A stretch of 64,000 nucleotides of DNA from Candidatus Scalindua sediminis (GCA_008636105.1 VSDH01000006.1:55338-119337); one strand, 5' to 3'. Positions 16,502 to 25,594 are shown, numbered from the stretch's first letter. Notes: generated by a model from the sequence alone, not told the origin. Numbers and translations: made by a program.

Positions 16502-17305
16502 ATGTCAAAAATACAACCCATAATAACACTTATTACTGATTTTGGTTTACAAGATGGATATGTAGGTGTGATGAAAGGTGTAATTACAAAAATTAATCCA
16601 TCAGTAAAGATAATTGACATTAGTAATAATATAAAGTCCCAGGACATTTTTCAAGCTGCTTACGTACTTTATAGTTCTTATGCTTATTTCCCTAAGGGAA
16701 CAATCCATGTGGTAGTTGTTGATCCAGGAGTAGGAAGTAAGAGAAAAGCCCTTTGCTTAAAGACAAAGGACTATTTATTTCTTGCACCTGACAATGGAGT
16801 TCTTTCCTTTATTGTTGATAAGGAGGAATCCCCCTCTATAAGAGAGATTACCAACAAAGAATTATTCTTGACAGAAATTAGTAATACATTTCACGGGAGA
16901 GATATATTTGCTCCTACAGCAGCACATCTATCAAAGGGGTTTAGTCATAAGGAATTAGGTAAGAGGGTGAGCAATGTAAAGGAGATTGATTTACCCAAAC
17001 CTATTCGTTCACCTGGCGGCGTGCTAAAAGGAGAAATTATATATGTAGATGGTTTTGGTAATCTTATTACTAATATTAATAGAGATATCATTAACAGGTT
17101 GAGAGAAAAATCTGGAAATCTGAAGATTATTGTAGGCAGGAAAAAACTTAATAAAATTAGTAACTCTTATGCAGATGTGGGAGCGAAAGAGGTAGTAGCA
17201 ATCTTTGGAAGTTCCGGATATTTAGAAATATCAGTAAATCATGGTAGTGCCAAGGATGTCTTAAATCTAAAAAAGGGAGATAAGTTAGTTCTAGGATATG
17301 AATGA
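16502..17305 (+). CDS. S-adenosylmethionine hydrolase, DUF62 (SAM hydroxide adenosyltransferase)
   Basis: The 267-residue protein carries the DUF62 signatures ITLITDFGLQDGYVGVMKG at the N-terminus, HVVVVDPGVGSKRKA (about residues 73-87), LAPDNGVLS and FHGRDIFAPTAAHL. Then comes VDGFGNLITNI at the start of the C-terminal domain. Relatives hydrolyse SAM to adenosine and methionine. The fluorinase and chlorinase are specialised members. The halide-specific insertion loop is not evident, so hydroxide is the likely nucleophile. The end overlaps bioA by 8 bases, indicating coupled translation. Confidence 0.88.
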   Translation: MSKIQPIITLITDFGLQDGYVGVMKGVITKINPSVKIIDISNNIKSQDIFQAAYVLYSSYAYFPKGTIHVVVVDPGVGSKRKALCLKTKDYLFLAPDNGVLSFIVDKEESPSIREITNKELFLTEISNTFHGRDIFAPTAAHLSKGFSHKELGKRVSNVKEIDLPKPIRSPGGVLKGEIIYVDGFGNLITNINRDIINRLREKSGNLKIIVGRKKLNKISNSYADVGAKEVVAIFGSSGYLEISVNHGSAKDVLNLKKGDKLVLGYE

Positions 17306-18824
17306 AAATATAAATAATATCATTCGCTCAACTACCAGCACAACATCTGTTAAGGTAGGGGCTTTGCACCGTGGCGGCGAAAGTCCTCCGCAAGGCGGAG
17401 CCTACTCGGGCGGCTCCTCCGCAAGGCGGAGCCTACTTGGCCGCGGCACGCTGGCTATCCACGAAGAAGCGGGTAAGGAAATTAAAAAAGAGCAATTAGT
17501 TTCCTGGGATAAAAAATACTTGTGGCATCCTTTTACACAGATGAAAGACTATGTTAATGAAAATCCGCTTATTATAGAAAATGGGGAAGGTGTTATATTA
17601 AGGGATGTTGATGGTAATGAGTATATCGATGGTATCTCTTCAATGTGGTGCAATATACATGGTCATCGGAGAAAAGAGATTGATGATGCCATAAATAATC
17701 AACTCAATAAAGTTGCCCATACAACCTTACTTGGTTTTTCTAATGTACCAGCGATTACGTTGGCGAAAAGACTGGTTGAAATAACTCCTGACGGGCTTAC
17801 CAAAGTATTTTATTCTGATAACGGTTCCACGGCCATTGAGGTTGCCGTGAAGATGGCATTTCAATACTGGCAACACAAGGGTTATAAAAAGAAGAAAAAT
17901 TTTGTAGCGTTGCAATACGGATATCACGGAGATACTTTAGGTGCCGTTAGCTTAGGTGGTATGGATATATTTCATAGTATTTTCAAACCCCTTTTGTTTA
18001 ATTCTATATTTGCACCGGCACCATTTTGTTATAGATGCCCACATAATAAGGTTAAATCAGCATGTTCCTTTGAGTGTCTATCAGATTTAGAAGACATTCT
18101 ATCAAAAGATAGTGATTCTATAGCGGCCATGGTCATGGAACCACTTGTTCAAGGTGCTGGAGGAATGATTGTTCATCCTAAAGATTACTTGTCATCTGCA
18201 AAGGAGTTATGCGAAAAATATAACGTCCTCTTTATTGCAGATGAGATAATGGTTGGCTTTGGCCGTACAGGAAAGATGTTTGCATGTCTACATGAAGAGG
18301 TAACTCCTGATATTATGGTCCTTTCTAAAGGCATAAATGGAGGTTACATGCCTCTAGCAGCCACACTAACCACAGAGGAAATATATGATGCATTTATTGG
18401 TGAATATAGTGAGATGAGAACATTTTTCCATGGTCATACATATACGGGCAACCCATTGGCCTGTTCAGCGGCCCTTGCAAGTCTTAATATATTTGAGGAT
18501 GATAGAGTTATTGAAGGGCTCCATCCAAAGATCAAGACCCTGCAAAAGCGGCTTGAAGGATTTAGAAATCTAAACGCAGTAGGTGACGTAAGACAATGTG
18601 GTCTCATTGCCGGTATAGAACTGGTCAAAAATAAGGAAACGAAGGAGCCTTATTCTCTGGATGAAAAGATTGGAATTAGGGTCTGTTATGAAGCCAGACA
18701 ACGTGGTTTGATTATCAGGCCATTAGATGATGTTATAGTGGTAATGCCTCCTTTAAGCATTGATATTTACCAACTGGATAGGATGATGGACATCATATAC
18801 AAATCAATAGAACATGTTACTTAA
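17298..18824 (+). CDS. bioA: Adenosylmethionine-8-amino-7-oxononanoate aminotransferase with repeat-derived N-terminal insert
   Basis: From residue 74 onward this is a standard BioA: SWDKKYLWHPFTQMKDY, then YIDGISSMWCNIHGH and VFYSDNGSTAIEVAVKMAFQYW. The PLP-binding FIADEIMVGFGRTG and the lysine in MVLSKGINGG follow, as does FFHGHTYTGNPLACSAAL. It makes 7,8-diaminopelargonate in biotin synthesis with SAM as amino donor. The 508-residue length is longer than usual because about 70 extra residues precede the WHPFTQM region, rich in Gly, Ser and Arg. They are translated from a GC-rich repeat at about 17354-17470. No start codon with a ribosome binding site lies between the repeat and the core, so the insert is probably translated. 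bioD follows 25 bases later. Confidence 0.9.
   Translation: MNENINNIIRSTTSTTSVKVGALHRGGESPPQGGAYSGGSSARRSLLGRGTLAIHEEAGKEIKKEQLVSWDKKYLWHPFTQMKDYVNENPLIIENGEGVILRDVDGNEYIDGISSMWCNIHGHRRKEIDDAINNQLNKVAHTTLLGFSNVPAITLAKRLVEITPDGLTKVFYSDNGSTAIEVAVKMAFQYWQHKGYKKKKNFVALQYGYHGDTLGAVSLGGMDIFHSIFKPLLFNSIFAPAPFCYRCPHNKVKSACSFECLSDLEDILSKDSDSIAAMVMEPLVQGAGGMIVHPKDYLSSAKELCEKYNVLFIADEIMVGFGRTGKMFACLHEEVTPDIMVLSKGINGGYMPLAATLTTEEIYDAFIGEYSEMRTFFHGHTYTGNPLACSAALASLNIFEDDRVIEGLHPKIKTLQKRLEGFRNLNAVGDVRQCGLIAGIELVKNKETKEPYSLDEKIGIRVCYEARQRGLIIRPLDDVIVVMPPLSIDIYQLDRMMDIIYKSIEHVT
17384..17437. repeat. Two 23-bp direct repeats with internal palindrome inside bioA
   Basis: The same 23 bases occur at 17384-17406 and 17415-17437. 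Each contains the palindrome CTCCGCAAGGCGGAG. The period is 31 bases, so the two copies are read in different frames (one as PPQGGAY, the other as SSARRSL). The surrounding 17354-17470 is markedly GC-rich for this region. Confidence 0.85.
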
Positions 18825-18846
18825 GTTAGTGAGCGAGAGGGGCTGA

Positions 18847-19554
<708 letters not shown>

Positions 19555-19561
19555 AACTTAA

Positions 19562-19590
19562 TTGACATTTTTTTTTGTTCTTGATAATAT
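19562..19590 (+). promoter_or_regulatory. Sigma-70-type promoter
   Basis: TTGACA (19562-19567), a 17-base spacer and TAATAT (19585-19590) match the consensus closely. It lies about 60 bases before the polyprenyl diphosphate synthase start at 19649. Confidence 0.6.
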
Positions 19591-19648
19591 ATTACCCCTT
19601 AAAATACTTTTAGTAGCTTGTAGAAGTGCCTGGAGGCTGTGTAATTAG

Positions 19649-20620
19649 ATGGGAATAGAGGTCATCCTGGAGCCCATTCAGGAACAGTTAGGAAAGGTAG
19701 AAGAACGGCTTCACAATGATTTATCATCAGGTGATACGCAGCTTGCGGATTTGATATTTCATATTGGCAAGATTAAGGGTAAAAGATTTCGTCCTGCATT
19801 ACTGTTACTTTCGGGTAAGTGTTCTGGTTCCTTTGTCCCACAACATATTGACCTGGCAATAGTTGTAGAGATGATTCATACAGCAACCCTGGTTCATGAT
19901 GATATTATTGATGAAGCGGTGATTAGAAGGCACGCTGAAACTATTAATTCAAAATGGGGCAGGGAGATATCTATCCTATTTGGTGATTACATTTTTTCAA
20001 GGGCCTATACAATACTATCTGCCTTGGACTCTCAGATTGCAACCCTAATAATGTCTCAAACGATAAACACAATATGCGAAGGTGAAATCGTTCAGCTTTT
20101 GAGACGTTATGATTCTGACATTACGGAATCAGAATACTTGAGCATTATAGAACGTAAGACTGCTTCCCTGTGTGCTGCCAGTTGTAAATTGGGTGCCATT
20201 TTCTCAGGTGCTAATAAGAGACTGTCAGAAGCACTCACAAATTATGGTTTGAAATTAGGAATGGCATTTCAAATAATAGACGACTGTTTAGATGTTATAG
20301 GCAAAGAAGAAGAAGTAGGAAAGACATTAAACACAGACATCCAAACTGGAAAGCTAACACTCCCCTTAATTAGATTGGTAAACAGATTACCAGTGAACCG
20401 TAAAGAAAGTGCTTGCGAACTTATTTTCCAGAATGGCGGAAAAAAAACTAATTCTGCAATTATTGACTTGCTCTCAGAACATGAGGCTATAGACTATGCA
20501 TACGAAAGTGCAAGACAATTGGTAAAAAAAGCACAGGAAGAAATATCCTTCATTCCAGATACGATTTTCAAAACAGCGCTCTTAGAATTAGGGGATTACG
20601 TAGTCGATCGGGAAAGATAG
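19649..20620 (+). CDS. Polyprenyl diphosphate synthase (long-chain trans type)
   Basis: The 323-residue protein has both aspartate-rich motifs of trans-isoprenyl diphosphate synthases. The first is LVHDDIIDEAVIRR (about residues 80-93), and the second is IIDDCLDVIGKE near residue 209. GKRFRPALLLL near residue 47 binds the allylic or isopentenyl diphosphate. It probably makes the side chain of the respiratory quinone (IspB/HepT-like). Residues before the first motif are not bulky enough to decide chain length by eye. The gene has its own promoter and no co-directional partner. Confidence 0.87.
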   Translation: MGIEVILEPIQEQLGKVEERLHNDLSSGDTQLADLIFHIGKIKGKRFRPALLLLSGKCSGSFVPQHIDLAIVVEMIHTATLVHDDIIDEAVIRRHAETINSKWGREISILFGDYIFSRAYTILSALDSQIATLIMSQTINTICEGEIVQLLRRYDSDITESEYLSIIERKTASLCAASCKLGAIFSGANKRLSEALTNYGLKLGMAFQIIDDCLDVIGKEEEVGKTLNTDIQTGKLTLPLIRLVNRLPVNRKESACELIFQNGGKKTNSAIIDLLSEHEAIDYAYESARQLVKKAQEEISFIPDTIFKTALLELGDYVVDRER

Positions 20621-20737
20621 GATTCAAATCCACTTAAATGCCCCCTGTAAGACCCAGAACCATTATTACGCCTCTACTACCATTTCTATATAAAAAAATT
20701 GGATTCCCCGCGAAAGCTGGATGATATTTCCTCCCCG

Positions 20738-20782
20738 CCAGCCCGCCCGTACCGAACGTACCGTTCGGTACGGGCGGGCTGG
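20738..20782. repeat. Perfect 20-bp inverted repeat, GC-rich
   Basis: CCAGCCCGCCCGTACCGAAC and its exact reverse complement flank the 5-base loop GTACC. It lies in the 530-base gap between the polyprenyl synthase and tatA. The gap 20621-20960 is GC-rich and otherwise repeat-like, beginning with GGATTCC (20701). A minus-strand frame across it (20666-20953) is not credible as a gene. Confidence 0.85.
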
Positions 20783-20971
20783 AACGATTCCCAGTCGGGG
20801 CAGGCCTTTCAAAAGGATGTCGTGCCTAAAGGTAGGTCGCCTGAGGACGACCCTGTTGACTAGCTTCATATCCGCCTCGTGCGGGAAGTAGCTCACAGAC
20901 ACGCCCCTGGCGGGATTCCAGAGTTCATTATCTGAAAGGGTAACGCAATCCAATTTTAGTTGCTTCTGTCG

Positions 20972-21044
20972 CGTATTTCAGTAGAAAGTATCCCGAAAAA
21001 AATCTCTCTACATACCACTTTCTTATCTCTACTTTTCTCTAAGG
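20972..21044. repeat. Dispersed repeat, copy A (upstream of tatA)
   Basis: The element opens with CGTATTTCAGTAGAAAGT and closes with CTACTTTTCTCTAAGGG. A diverged copy in the same orientation lies at 21421-21487, so the pair flanks tatA. It is non-coding. Confidence 0.6.
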
Positions 21045-21073
21045 GCTGGCATGATGATTGTTGGGAAAATAGT

Positions 21074-21102
21074 TTGACATGCGGTGAAAAATAGATTAAG
21101 TT
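21074..21102 (+). promoter_or_regulatory. Possible tatA promoter
   Basis: TTGACA at 21074-21079, a 17-base spacer and TAAGTT at 21097-21102 lie about 50 bases before the tatA start. The -10 box is only a partial match. Confidence 0.4.
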
Positions 21103-21151
21103 CAAACTTGTAATATAGTTGTTTTAAAGTAAAAAACGGAGGTAACTTAAA

Positions 21152-21358
21152 ATGTTTGGTATTCCAGGTGGATGGGAATGGATAATCATATTAATTATTG
21201 CGCTGTTGTTTTTTGGTAAAAAAATCCCCAGTACTATGAGGTCTATTGGTAAGGGGGTTGTGGAATTTAAAAAAGGTCTGAAGGGTATTGAGGACGAGGT
21301 TGATGAAGTGAAAAAAGATATAAAAGAAATTGATGATAAGGACGTTGACGTAAAATAA
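21152..21358 (+). CDS. tatA: Sec-independent protein translocase subunit TatA/E
   Basis: This 68-residue protein has the full TatA plan. A short N-terminus is followed by a hydrophobic helix (residues 8-21, WEWIIILIIALLFF), the FGKKIP hinge and an amphipathic helix RSIGKGVVEFKKGLKG. A charged tail ends it. TatA oligomers form the pore for folded, twin-arginine-tagged proteins. tatC is not in the window. A GGAGGT site lies upstream of the ATG. The gene is flanked by two copies of a dispersed repeat. Confidence 0.92.
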   Translation: MFGIPGGWEWIIILIIALLFFGKKIPSTMRSIGKGVVEFKKGLKGIEDEVDEVKKDIKEIDDKDVDVK

Positions 21359-21420
21359 ATCAGTCCCTTTTTCATCCCGCCTGAATAACCTGCCGAACAA
21401 ACCCGTTCGCCAGCCCGGCA

Positions 21421-21487
21421 CGTATTTCAGTAGAGAGTTTTTTCTATAGCTACTTTTTACTCTCTCCTCTATACTTTTCTCTAATGG
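21421..21487. repeat. Dispersed repeat, copy B (downstream of tatA)
   Basis: It opens with CGTATTTCAGTAGAGAGT and closes with CTATACTTTTCTCTAATGG, like the copy at 20972. It lies 26 bases beyond the stop of the truncated pilX-like gene on the other strand. Confidence 0.6.
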
Positions 21488-21513
21488 CGTAAATGACAAT
21501 GTGAACGAACTAA

Positions 21514-21777
21514 CTAATTCGCCTGCTTCGCTGCATACAATGCCTTAGTACCGGTCTTGTAGTTGCTGCTTATCTTAACCTCAGTGGTGGTTGTGACAAC
21601 ACCCACGGTTCCCACTAACGCGAGAATAGCTATTAAGGCGATAATGGCAATAAGGACTATGCCCTTTTCGTCCCAACCCGACATCCCCGCCTGCCATCGG
21701 TCGGGCAGGGTTCCGGCGGGTACGTGTTTTGATATCATACCCGAGGTTTTTGATGGCCGTCTTGAATTCATATCCAA
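21514..21777 (-). pseudogene. Truncated PilX-like pilus assembly protein carrying a repeat insert
   Basis: The 87-residue frame contains a PilX-type N-terminus. WDEKGIVLIAIIALIAILAL is a prepilin-like leader and hydrophobic helix, followed by TTTTEVKISSNYKTGTKALYAAKQA, which corresponds to the conserved T-E-x-x-I-x-x-N and A-x-Y-A-A-E region. A TAG stops the frame right after it, while family members usually continue for 100 residues or more. The first 30 residues, ending in PAGTLPDRWQAGMSG, are translated from a GC-rich palindrome (CCTGCC/GGCAGG at 21690-21709) set into the leader. It is last in the minus-strand pilin cluster. It is probably a remnant, though a short functional protein cannot be excluded. 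Confidence 0.55.
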
Positions 21778-21809
21778 TTTACCTATCCGGAATGGGAGTG
21801 AATGAAAAA

Positions 21810-22205
21810 TTATGGAAGCCGCTCAACAAGGGCATTAATACGCTTTACTAGTTCCTCAAACATACCATCCCCCTCGCGCGTGCCGATCTTCTTTTTACCC
21901 TTGCCGGCCAAAATATCGTCAACTTCCCGCAACACACGTTCGAAAGGACCCACAATCTTGTTGGAAACATAGTAAGCCCACAAAACAATAAATAAAAATG
22001 CAATGGAAATTAATATCCAGGGTAAGGCCATTTTTAGAAAGTAATATTGATCATTGTAAATGAGCCTCCCTACGTCGCTGTAGTAATACAGATAAGCTAG
22101 ACACACAAGGGAAAACAAACAGGAAAGCATAACCGGCAAGATGAGCTGTTTCTGAAAAGTATTGATATGAAATAATAAACTGCGTTTGTAGGGTTTTTTA
22201 GTCAT
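21810..22205 (-). CDS. Two-helix membrane protein with HAMP-like segment
   Basis: From the ATG at 22205, which has a strong AGGAGG site, the product has 131 residues. A basic N-terminus (TKKPYKR) precedes two membrane helices, about residues 22-43 (LILPVMLSCLFSLVCLAYLYYY) and 61-84. A segment NKIVGPFERVLREVDDILAGK follows that looks like the first part of a HAMP domain, with the conserved proline and glutamate. Such proteins occur inside pilin clusters of Planctomycetota and delta-proteobacteria. Here it lies between the PilW-like and PilX-like genes. A role in pilus assembly or signalling is inferred only from position. Confidence 0.7.
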   Translation of the reverse strand: MTKKPYKRSLLFHINTFQKQLILPVMLSCLFSLVCLAYLYYYSDVGRLIYNDQYYFLKMALPWILISIAFLFIVLWAYYVSNKIVGPFERVLREVDDILAGKGKKKIGTREGDGMFEELVKRINALVERLP

Positions 22206-22216
22206 TGAGCCTCCTT

Positions 22217-22828
22217 TCAAAAATCAAGGTTTTCCGGGGTTACACGAGTAGTCAGAGTACCGTATCTATAACCGATTCCATCGACTCTCTTCCGATCGGG
22301 ATCAACTTTGGCAGTCCTTCCCGTTATTGTGATCTGTATTTGTCTGATAAGGTTTGGTGTTGTTGTGCCGATTTCATCACCATTGGCATTGAAATATTTC
22401 AAAGTAAAAGCTTCAATATTCTCTGCAAGCGGTTGAAAACTACCGCCAGTACTCCCTTTCCTCTTAATTTGGAAGTCGGGATCATCATAATATTTATATG
22501 TTATATCTTCATTTGGGTCAGTAGTTAATCCGTTACCATCAAGATCAGCCAATATTTGAATTGATGTAGCAGAGGAGTTATTGCCAATCCCATCAAAGCC
22601 TAGATCTGTCGGATCATATCCAGCCATTTTGGTTTCTCTCACTATTATATCCGTGGCAGCCCGAATATTCTGTTGCATCTCGCTAAGTTGTTGCTGCACA
22701 TTATATGCCTTCTGTTGAACAAGAAATATTTTGACTGCTATACCCATGAGGATCAAGCTGATTGCAAGACCGACCACTAATTCCACCATCGTAAAGCCCT
22801 GCTCATTATTTTTAGGTGAATAAGACAT
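22217..22828 (-). CDS. PilW-like prepilin
   Basis: This 203-residue protein has a type III signal: a short leader ending in glycine (NNEQG) followed by FTMVELVVGLAISLILMGIA, with glutamate at +5. MQQNIRAATDIIVRETKMAGYDP is the typical PilW region after the helix, and a beta-rich C-terminus follows. Minor pilins of this type prime type IV pilus or pseudopilus assembly. It sits 9 bases downstream of the PilV-like gene in one minus-strand operon. Confidence 0.85.
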   Translation of the reverse strand: MSYSPKNNEQGFTMVELVVGLAISLILMGIAVKIFLVQQKAYNVQQQLSEMQQNIRAATDIIVRETKMAGYDPTDLGFDGIGNNSSATSIQILADLDGNGLTTDPNEDITYKYYDDPDFQIKRKGSTGGSFQPLAENIEAFTLKYFNANGDEIGTTTPNLIRQIQITITGRTAKVDPDRKRVDGIGYRYGTLTTRVTPENLDF

Positions 22829-22837
22829 CGTCTTTCC

Positions 22838-23218
22838 TCATTGCGCAATGATAGTTTTTATTTCAACAATATGGGCTGAGCTTGAAGCTGGTGGGTCCCA
22901 ATATACATCTACCGTGATGGTCTTTGTGTCTGTAGCGGGAGTATCAGGAACTACATCTGCCTCCAAATAATATTCTATGTCATAATCAGTTGTATTTGAT
23001 TCATTAACAGTAACAACATTATCGTAGTCCATCCTTTTAAAATCTTCCATCTTATCCTGTGCTATAGTTGTGGCAGTGGTAACCCTTTTGCTAAGTGTAT
23101 TACCCTTCATTACTGTTATTATCAAACTCATCACGCCGAATATTCCTATAGCGATAATGGCGATAGCGATCATAATCTCTATCAAAGTAAAGCCTCTATT
23201 TTTGTGAAGTCTAAGCAT
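22838..23218 (-). CDS. PilV-like prepilin
   Basis: The 126-residue protein begins LRLHKNRG then FTLIEIMIAIAIIAIGIFGV, a canonical prepilin cleavage site and helix with glutamate at +5. TTIAQDKMEDFKRMDYDNV is the PilV/type II minor pilin continuation. A short beta domain of about 60 residues follows. It is probably a minor pilin of the cluster that includes the FimT/GspH-, PilW- and PilX-like genes. Confidence 0.85.
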   Translation of the reverse strand: MLRLHKNRGFTLIEIMIAIAIIAIGIFGVMSLIITVMKGNTLSKRVTTATTIAQDKMEDFKRMDYDNVVTVNESNTTDYDIEYYLEADVVPDTPATDTKTITVDVYWDPPASSSAHIVEIKTIIAQ

Positions 23219-23297
23219 ATTTTAAAAAGCTCCCTTTGTGTTTAATGATTTTTATCTTACAACTAAATTTCTATGAGATTAAGCATATTTGTTAAGT

Positions 23298-23912
23298 TTA
23301 CTGCCATTCATTATCTATAGCATTATAATCATATGTTCTTACCCTTCCGGTTTGTTGTATTACGGTAATTGCGCGTGATCTATCCTTCCTGCCACTGGTT
23401 TTATCCTCGTCCAGTATAAGATAAATTCCCCCATTTTTATTAGCGCTACCATTTGGTTTAAACTTGAACCAACTAATGTTGCTTTTTGGTTGAAATGTTA
23501 CAGGAGGATCACCGGCATTAAGAGTTCCACCAGATGTATCATCCATACCAGGTACGAAACCGTATCCAACCCCTTCATATTCACCAGAAATTACAACAGT
23601 TTTAACTAATTCGTTTGCATCTGGTACAGCAGGGTCATTAAAATCACCATTATCATCATCATACATATAATATGTATTATTCGACAAGTCAGGACCTGCA
23701 GAGCCAAAAGTAATCACATAATTATTATTCTCCGATACAGCCCTCATCCTCGCCCACATAAAGTCTCCCTGTATCTGTCTAGCTGCCCCATTCACCCGAA
23801 TAGTGGGTTTCATACTGAAGTAGACAGGAATGAAAATTCCGGTTACAACGGCAACAATGGCAACAACTACTATTAATTCAAGGATCGAAAAGCCTTTTTG
23901 GTTATACATCAT
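23298..23912 (-). CDS. GspH/FimT-like prepilin
   Basis: The 204-residue product has the leader MMYNQKG followed by FSILELIVVVAIVAVVTGIF. ARQIQGDFMWARMRAVSENNNYVITF then matches the GspH/FimT family pattern (L-x-x-A-R-x-x-A-x-x). The C-terminal half is beta-rich with Asn/Asp/Gly loops. It is first of four pilin-like genes on the minus strand, downstream of pilC and pilB, and is probably a minor pilin initiating fibre assembly. Confidence 0.86.
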   Translation of the reverse strand: MMYNQKGFSILELIVVVAIVAVVTGIFIPVYFSMKPTIRVNGAARQIQGDFMWARMRAVSENNNYVITFGSAGPDLSNNTYYMYDDDNGDFNDPAVPDANELVKTVVISGEYEGVGYGFVPGMDDTSGGTLNAGDPPVTFQPKSNISWFKFKPNGSANKNGGIYLILDEDKTSGRKDRSRAITVIQQTGRVRTYDYNAIDNEWQ

Positions 23913-23965
23913 TTTTACCCCTGCTTGTTTTAAATTACCTGTCCGACTACAGGATTGTGTTACAA

Positions 23966-24048
23966 TGTCATTCTGAGGCTTTAGCCGAAGAATCTAGATT
24001 TTGTAACCTATTGTAAACATTAGATTCTTCACTTCGTTCAGAATGACA
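23966..24048. repeat. 83-bp palindromic element with TGTCATTCTGA ends
   Basis: The ends TGTCATTCTGA (23966-23976) and TCAGAATGACA (24038-24048) are inverted. Inside, GAAGAATCTA and TAGATTCTTC form a second stem. It fills most of the gap between pilC and the first pilin gene and is probably a small dispersed repeat. It could also act as a transcript processing hairpin. Confidence 0.65.
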
Positions 24049-24107
24049 CAGCCCCTACGTCGTTCGTTCGGGTCGGCAAAAGGAATAATGAACCCTACAG
24101 CCTACTC

Positions 24108-25358
24108 TTAACCGATACTGCCCATTAGTTTTACAAGAGGCATGAAGAGGGCTATAACTATTGCACCGACGGAGCCTCCTAAGAATACGATCATAATCGG
24201 TTCTATCAGGCTTATCATAGCCTCAACGGCAGTATCAATTTCATTGTCATAATTATCGGCAACCTTTGTAAGCATCTTCTCTAATTCGCCCGATTGTTCT
24301 CCTATTTCCACCATGTTTACTACCATGGCCTCACATATCTTTGATTCACGCAATGGTTTTGCGATACTTTCTCCTTCACGGATATTATCGTGTATATTTT
24401 CTGTTGCTCTGGTCATTGCTAGATTTCCAGTAATGTCCTTCACATTATTTAAAGCCTCCAAAATGGGTACTCCACTGGATATTAAAGTCGCAAGTGTTCG
24501 GGCAAATTTGGAAATAACAGACTTGTTTATTATATTACCGAATATTGGTATCTTAAATTTCAACTTATCTATTACAAGTCTGCACGCTTTGATCTTTCCG
24601 ATTAATTTGTATAATACAAAGAGAGCAAAAGGAATTCCGAAGAGTAGATACCAAGATGTAATCATAAAGTTACTAACCCTTACTAAGGTTAATGTTATCA
24701 AGGGTAGGGAGATATCCATCTCTTCAAACATCTTTGCAAATTTTGGAATTATGAACATTATAATTCCTGTTAATATTGCACAAGCGATAACAATAACGGC
24801 TACGGGGTACGTCATAGAACTTATTATTTTCCGTTTGAGCTTTTGCATTTTTTCTCTATATGTTGCCAATCTTCGCAGGACTACATCGAGTGCACCTCCG
24901 ATCTCTCCTGCATTGACTATGTTTATGTAGAGTATGTCGAAGGCTTTAGGGTGTTTTGACATTGCCACGGTAAGGCTATCACCTCCCTGAATATCTGTTA
25001 TCATGTCACCAAGTATTCTTTTGAATATTCCTTTCTTCGCTTGTGCTTCGAGAATGGTTAAACTCTGTACGATTGGTATTCCCGCATCTTGAAGGGTTGA
25101 TAGTTGTCTTGTAAAGTTATTTATTTCCTTTGCATTTATTTTACCTATGGTTATTGAAGTTAGTGAACCCTTGCGCTTTTTTTTGTCTCCGGTTGTTGGT
25201 TTATGCCGCTCCTTCCTCTCCTTGATTTGTTTTACCCGTGTCGGATAAAATCCATCGCCATGAATCTTGTCAATTGCTTCTTCGGTTGATTCTGCTTCAA
25301 CCCTATCTTTGATTAGTAGGCCTTTGCTATCTACTGCCTCGTATTTAAATATCGGCAT
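24108..25358 (-). CDS. pilC: Type IV pilus inner-membrane platform protein PilC/GspF
   Basis: The 416-residue protein has the family start MPIFKYEAVDSKG and two copies of the T2SSF domain. The first is around residues 85-210 (FTRQLSTLQDAGIPIVQSL through MTYPVAVIV). The second is around residues 285-410 (FARTLATLISSGVPILEAL through SLIEPIMIVFLGG). There are three membrane helices. It anchors the assembly ATPases and transfers their movement to the pilin fibre. It follows the two PilB genes and precedes the pilin genes. Confidence 0.94.
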   Translation of the reverse strand: MPIFKYEAVDSKGLLIKDRVEAESTEEAIDKIHGDGFYPTRVKQIKERKERHKPTTGDKKKRKGSLTSITIGKINAKEINNFTRQLSTLQDAGIPIVQSLTILEAQAKKGIFKRILGDMITDIQGGDSLTVAMSKHPKAFDILYINIVNAGEIGGALDVVLRRLATYREKMQKLKRKIISSMTYPVAVIVIACAILTGIIMFIIPKFAKMFEEMDISLPLITLTLVRVSNFMITSWYLLFGIPFALFVLYKLIGKIKACRLVIDKLKFKIPIFGNIINKSVISKFARTLATLISSGVPILEALNNVKDITGNLAMTRATENIHDNIREGESIAKPLRESKICEAMVVNMVEIGEQSGELEKMLTKVADNYDNEIDTAVEAMISLIEPIMIVFLGGSVGAIVIALFMPLVKLMGSIG

Positions 25359-25487
25359 ATTGTTTTTTCAGCATGAATACCATGCTGCCCCACTATGACG
25401 TTTGGCGTTCAGGTAACTATGCTTTACGGGTTATAATGTTGCTTGTGTTATATACTTAAATGAACGATTTATTTATAAATTTACCAC

Positions 25488-25575
25488 CTGTTCGGCTTCC
25501 CCCACTGCTAGCCCTGTAGGCTAGAACGCCGTACGGGGCTGTGGGAGTCGGGCAGGCGGGTGGCCGGGCGGGCAT
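25488..25575. repeat. GC-rich palindromic repeat
   Basis: GCTAGCC/GGCTAG and CCCCCAC/GTGGGAG stems lie between pilB and pilC, followed by GTCGGGCAGGCGGG and GGCCGGGCGGGC. The arrangement (C-run arm, inner AGC stem, G-run arm, GTCGGGCAGG tail) matches the element at 52060-52125. Confidence 0.65.
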
Positions 25576-25594
25576 CACTCAGGCAGTCCATAAG

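Noticed and set aside
20666..20953. 95-residue minus-strand frame
   Set aside because: It runs through GC-rich palindromes that are repeats, with no ribosome site or family motif.
24313..24930. 205-residue plus-strand frame
   Set aside because: It lies opposite pilC, whose domains are clear. No family features.
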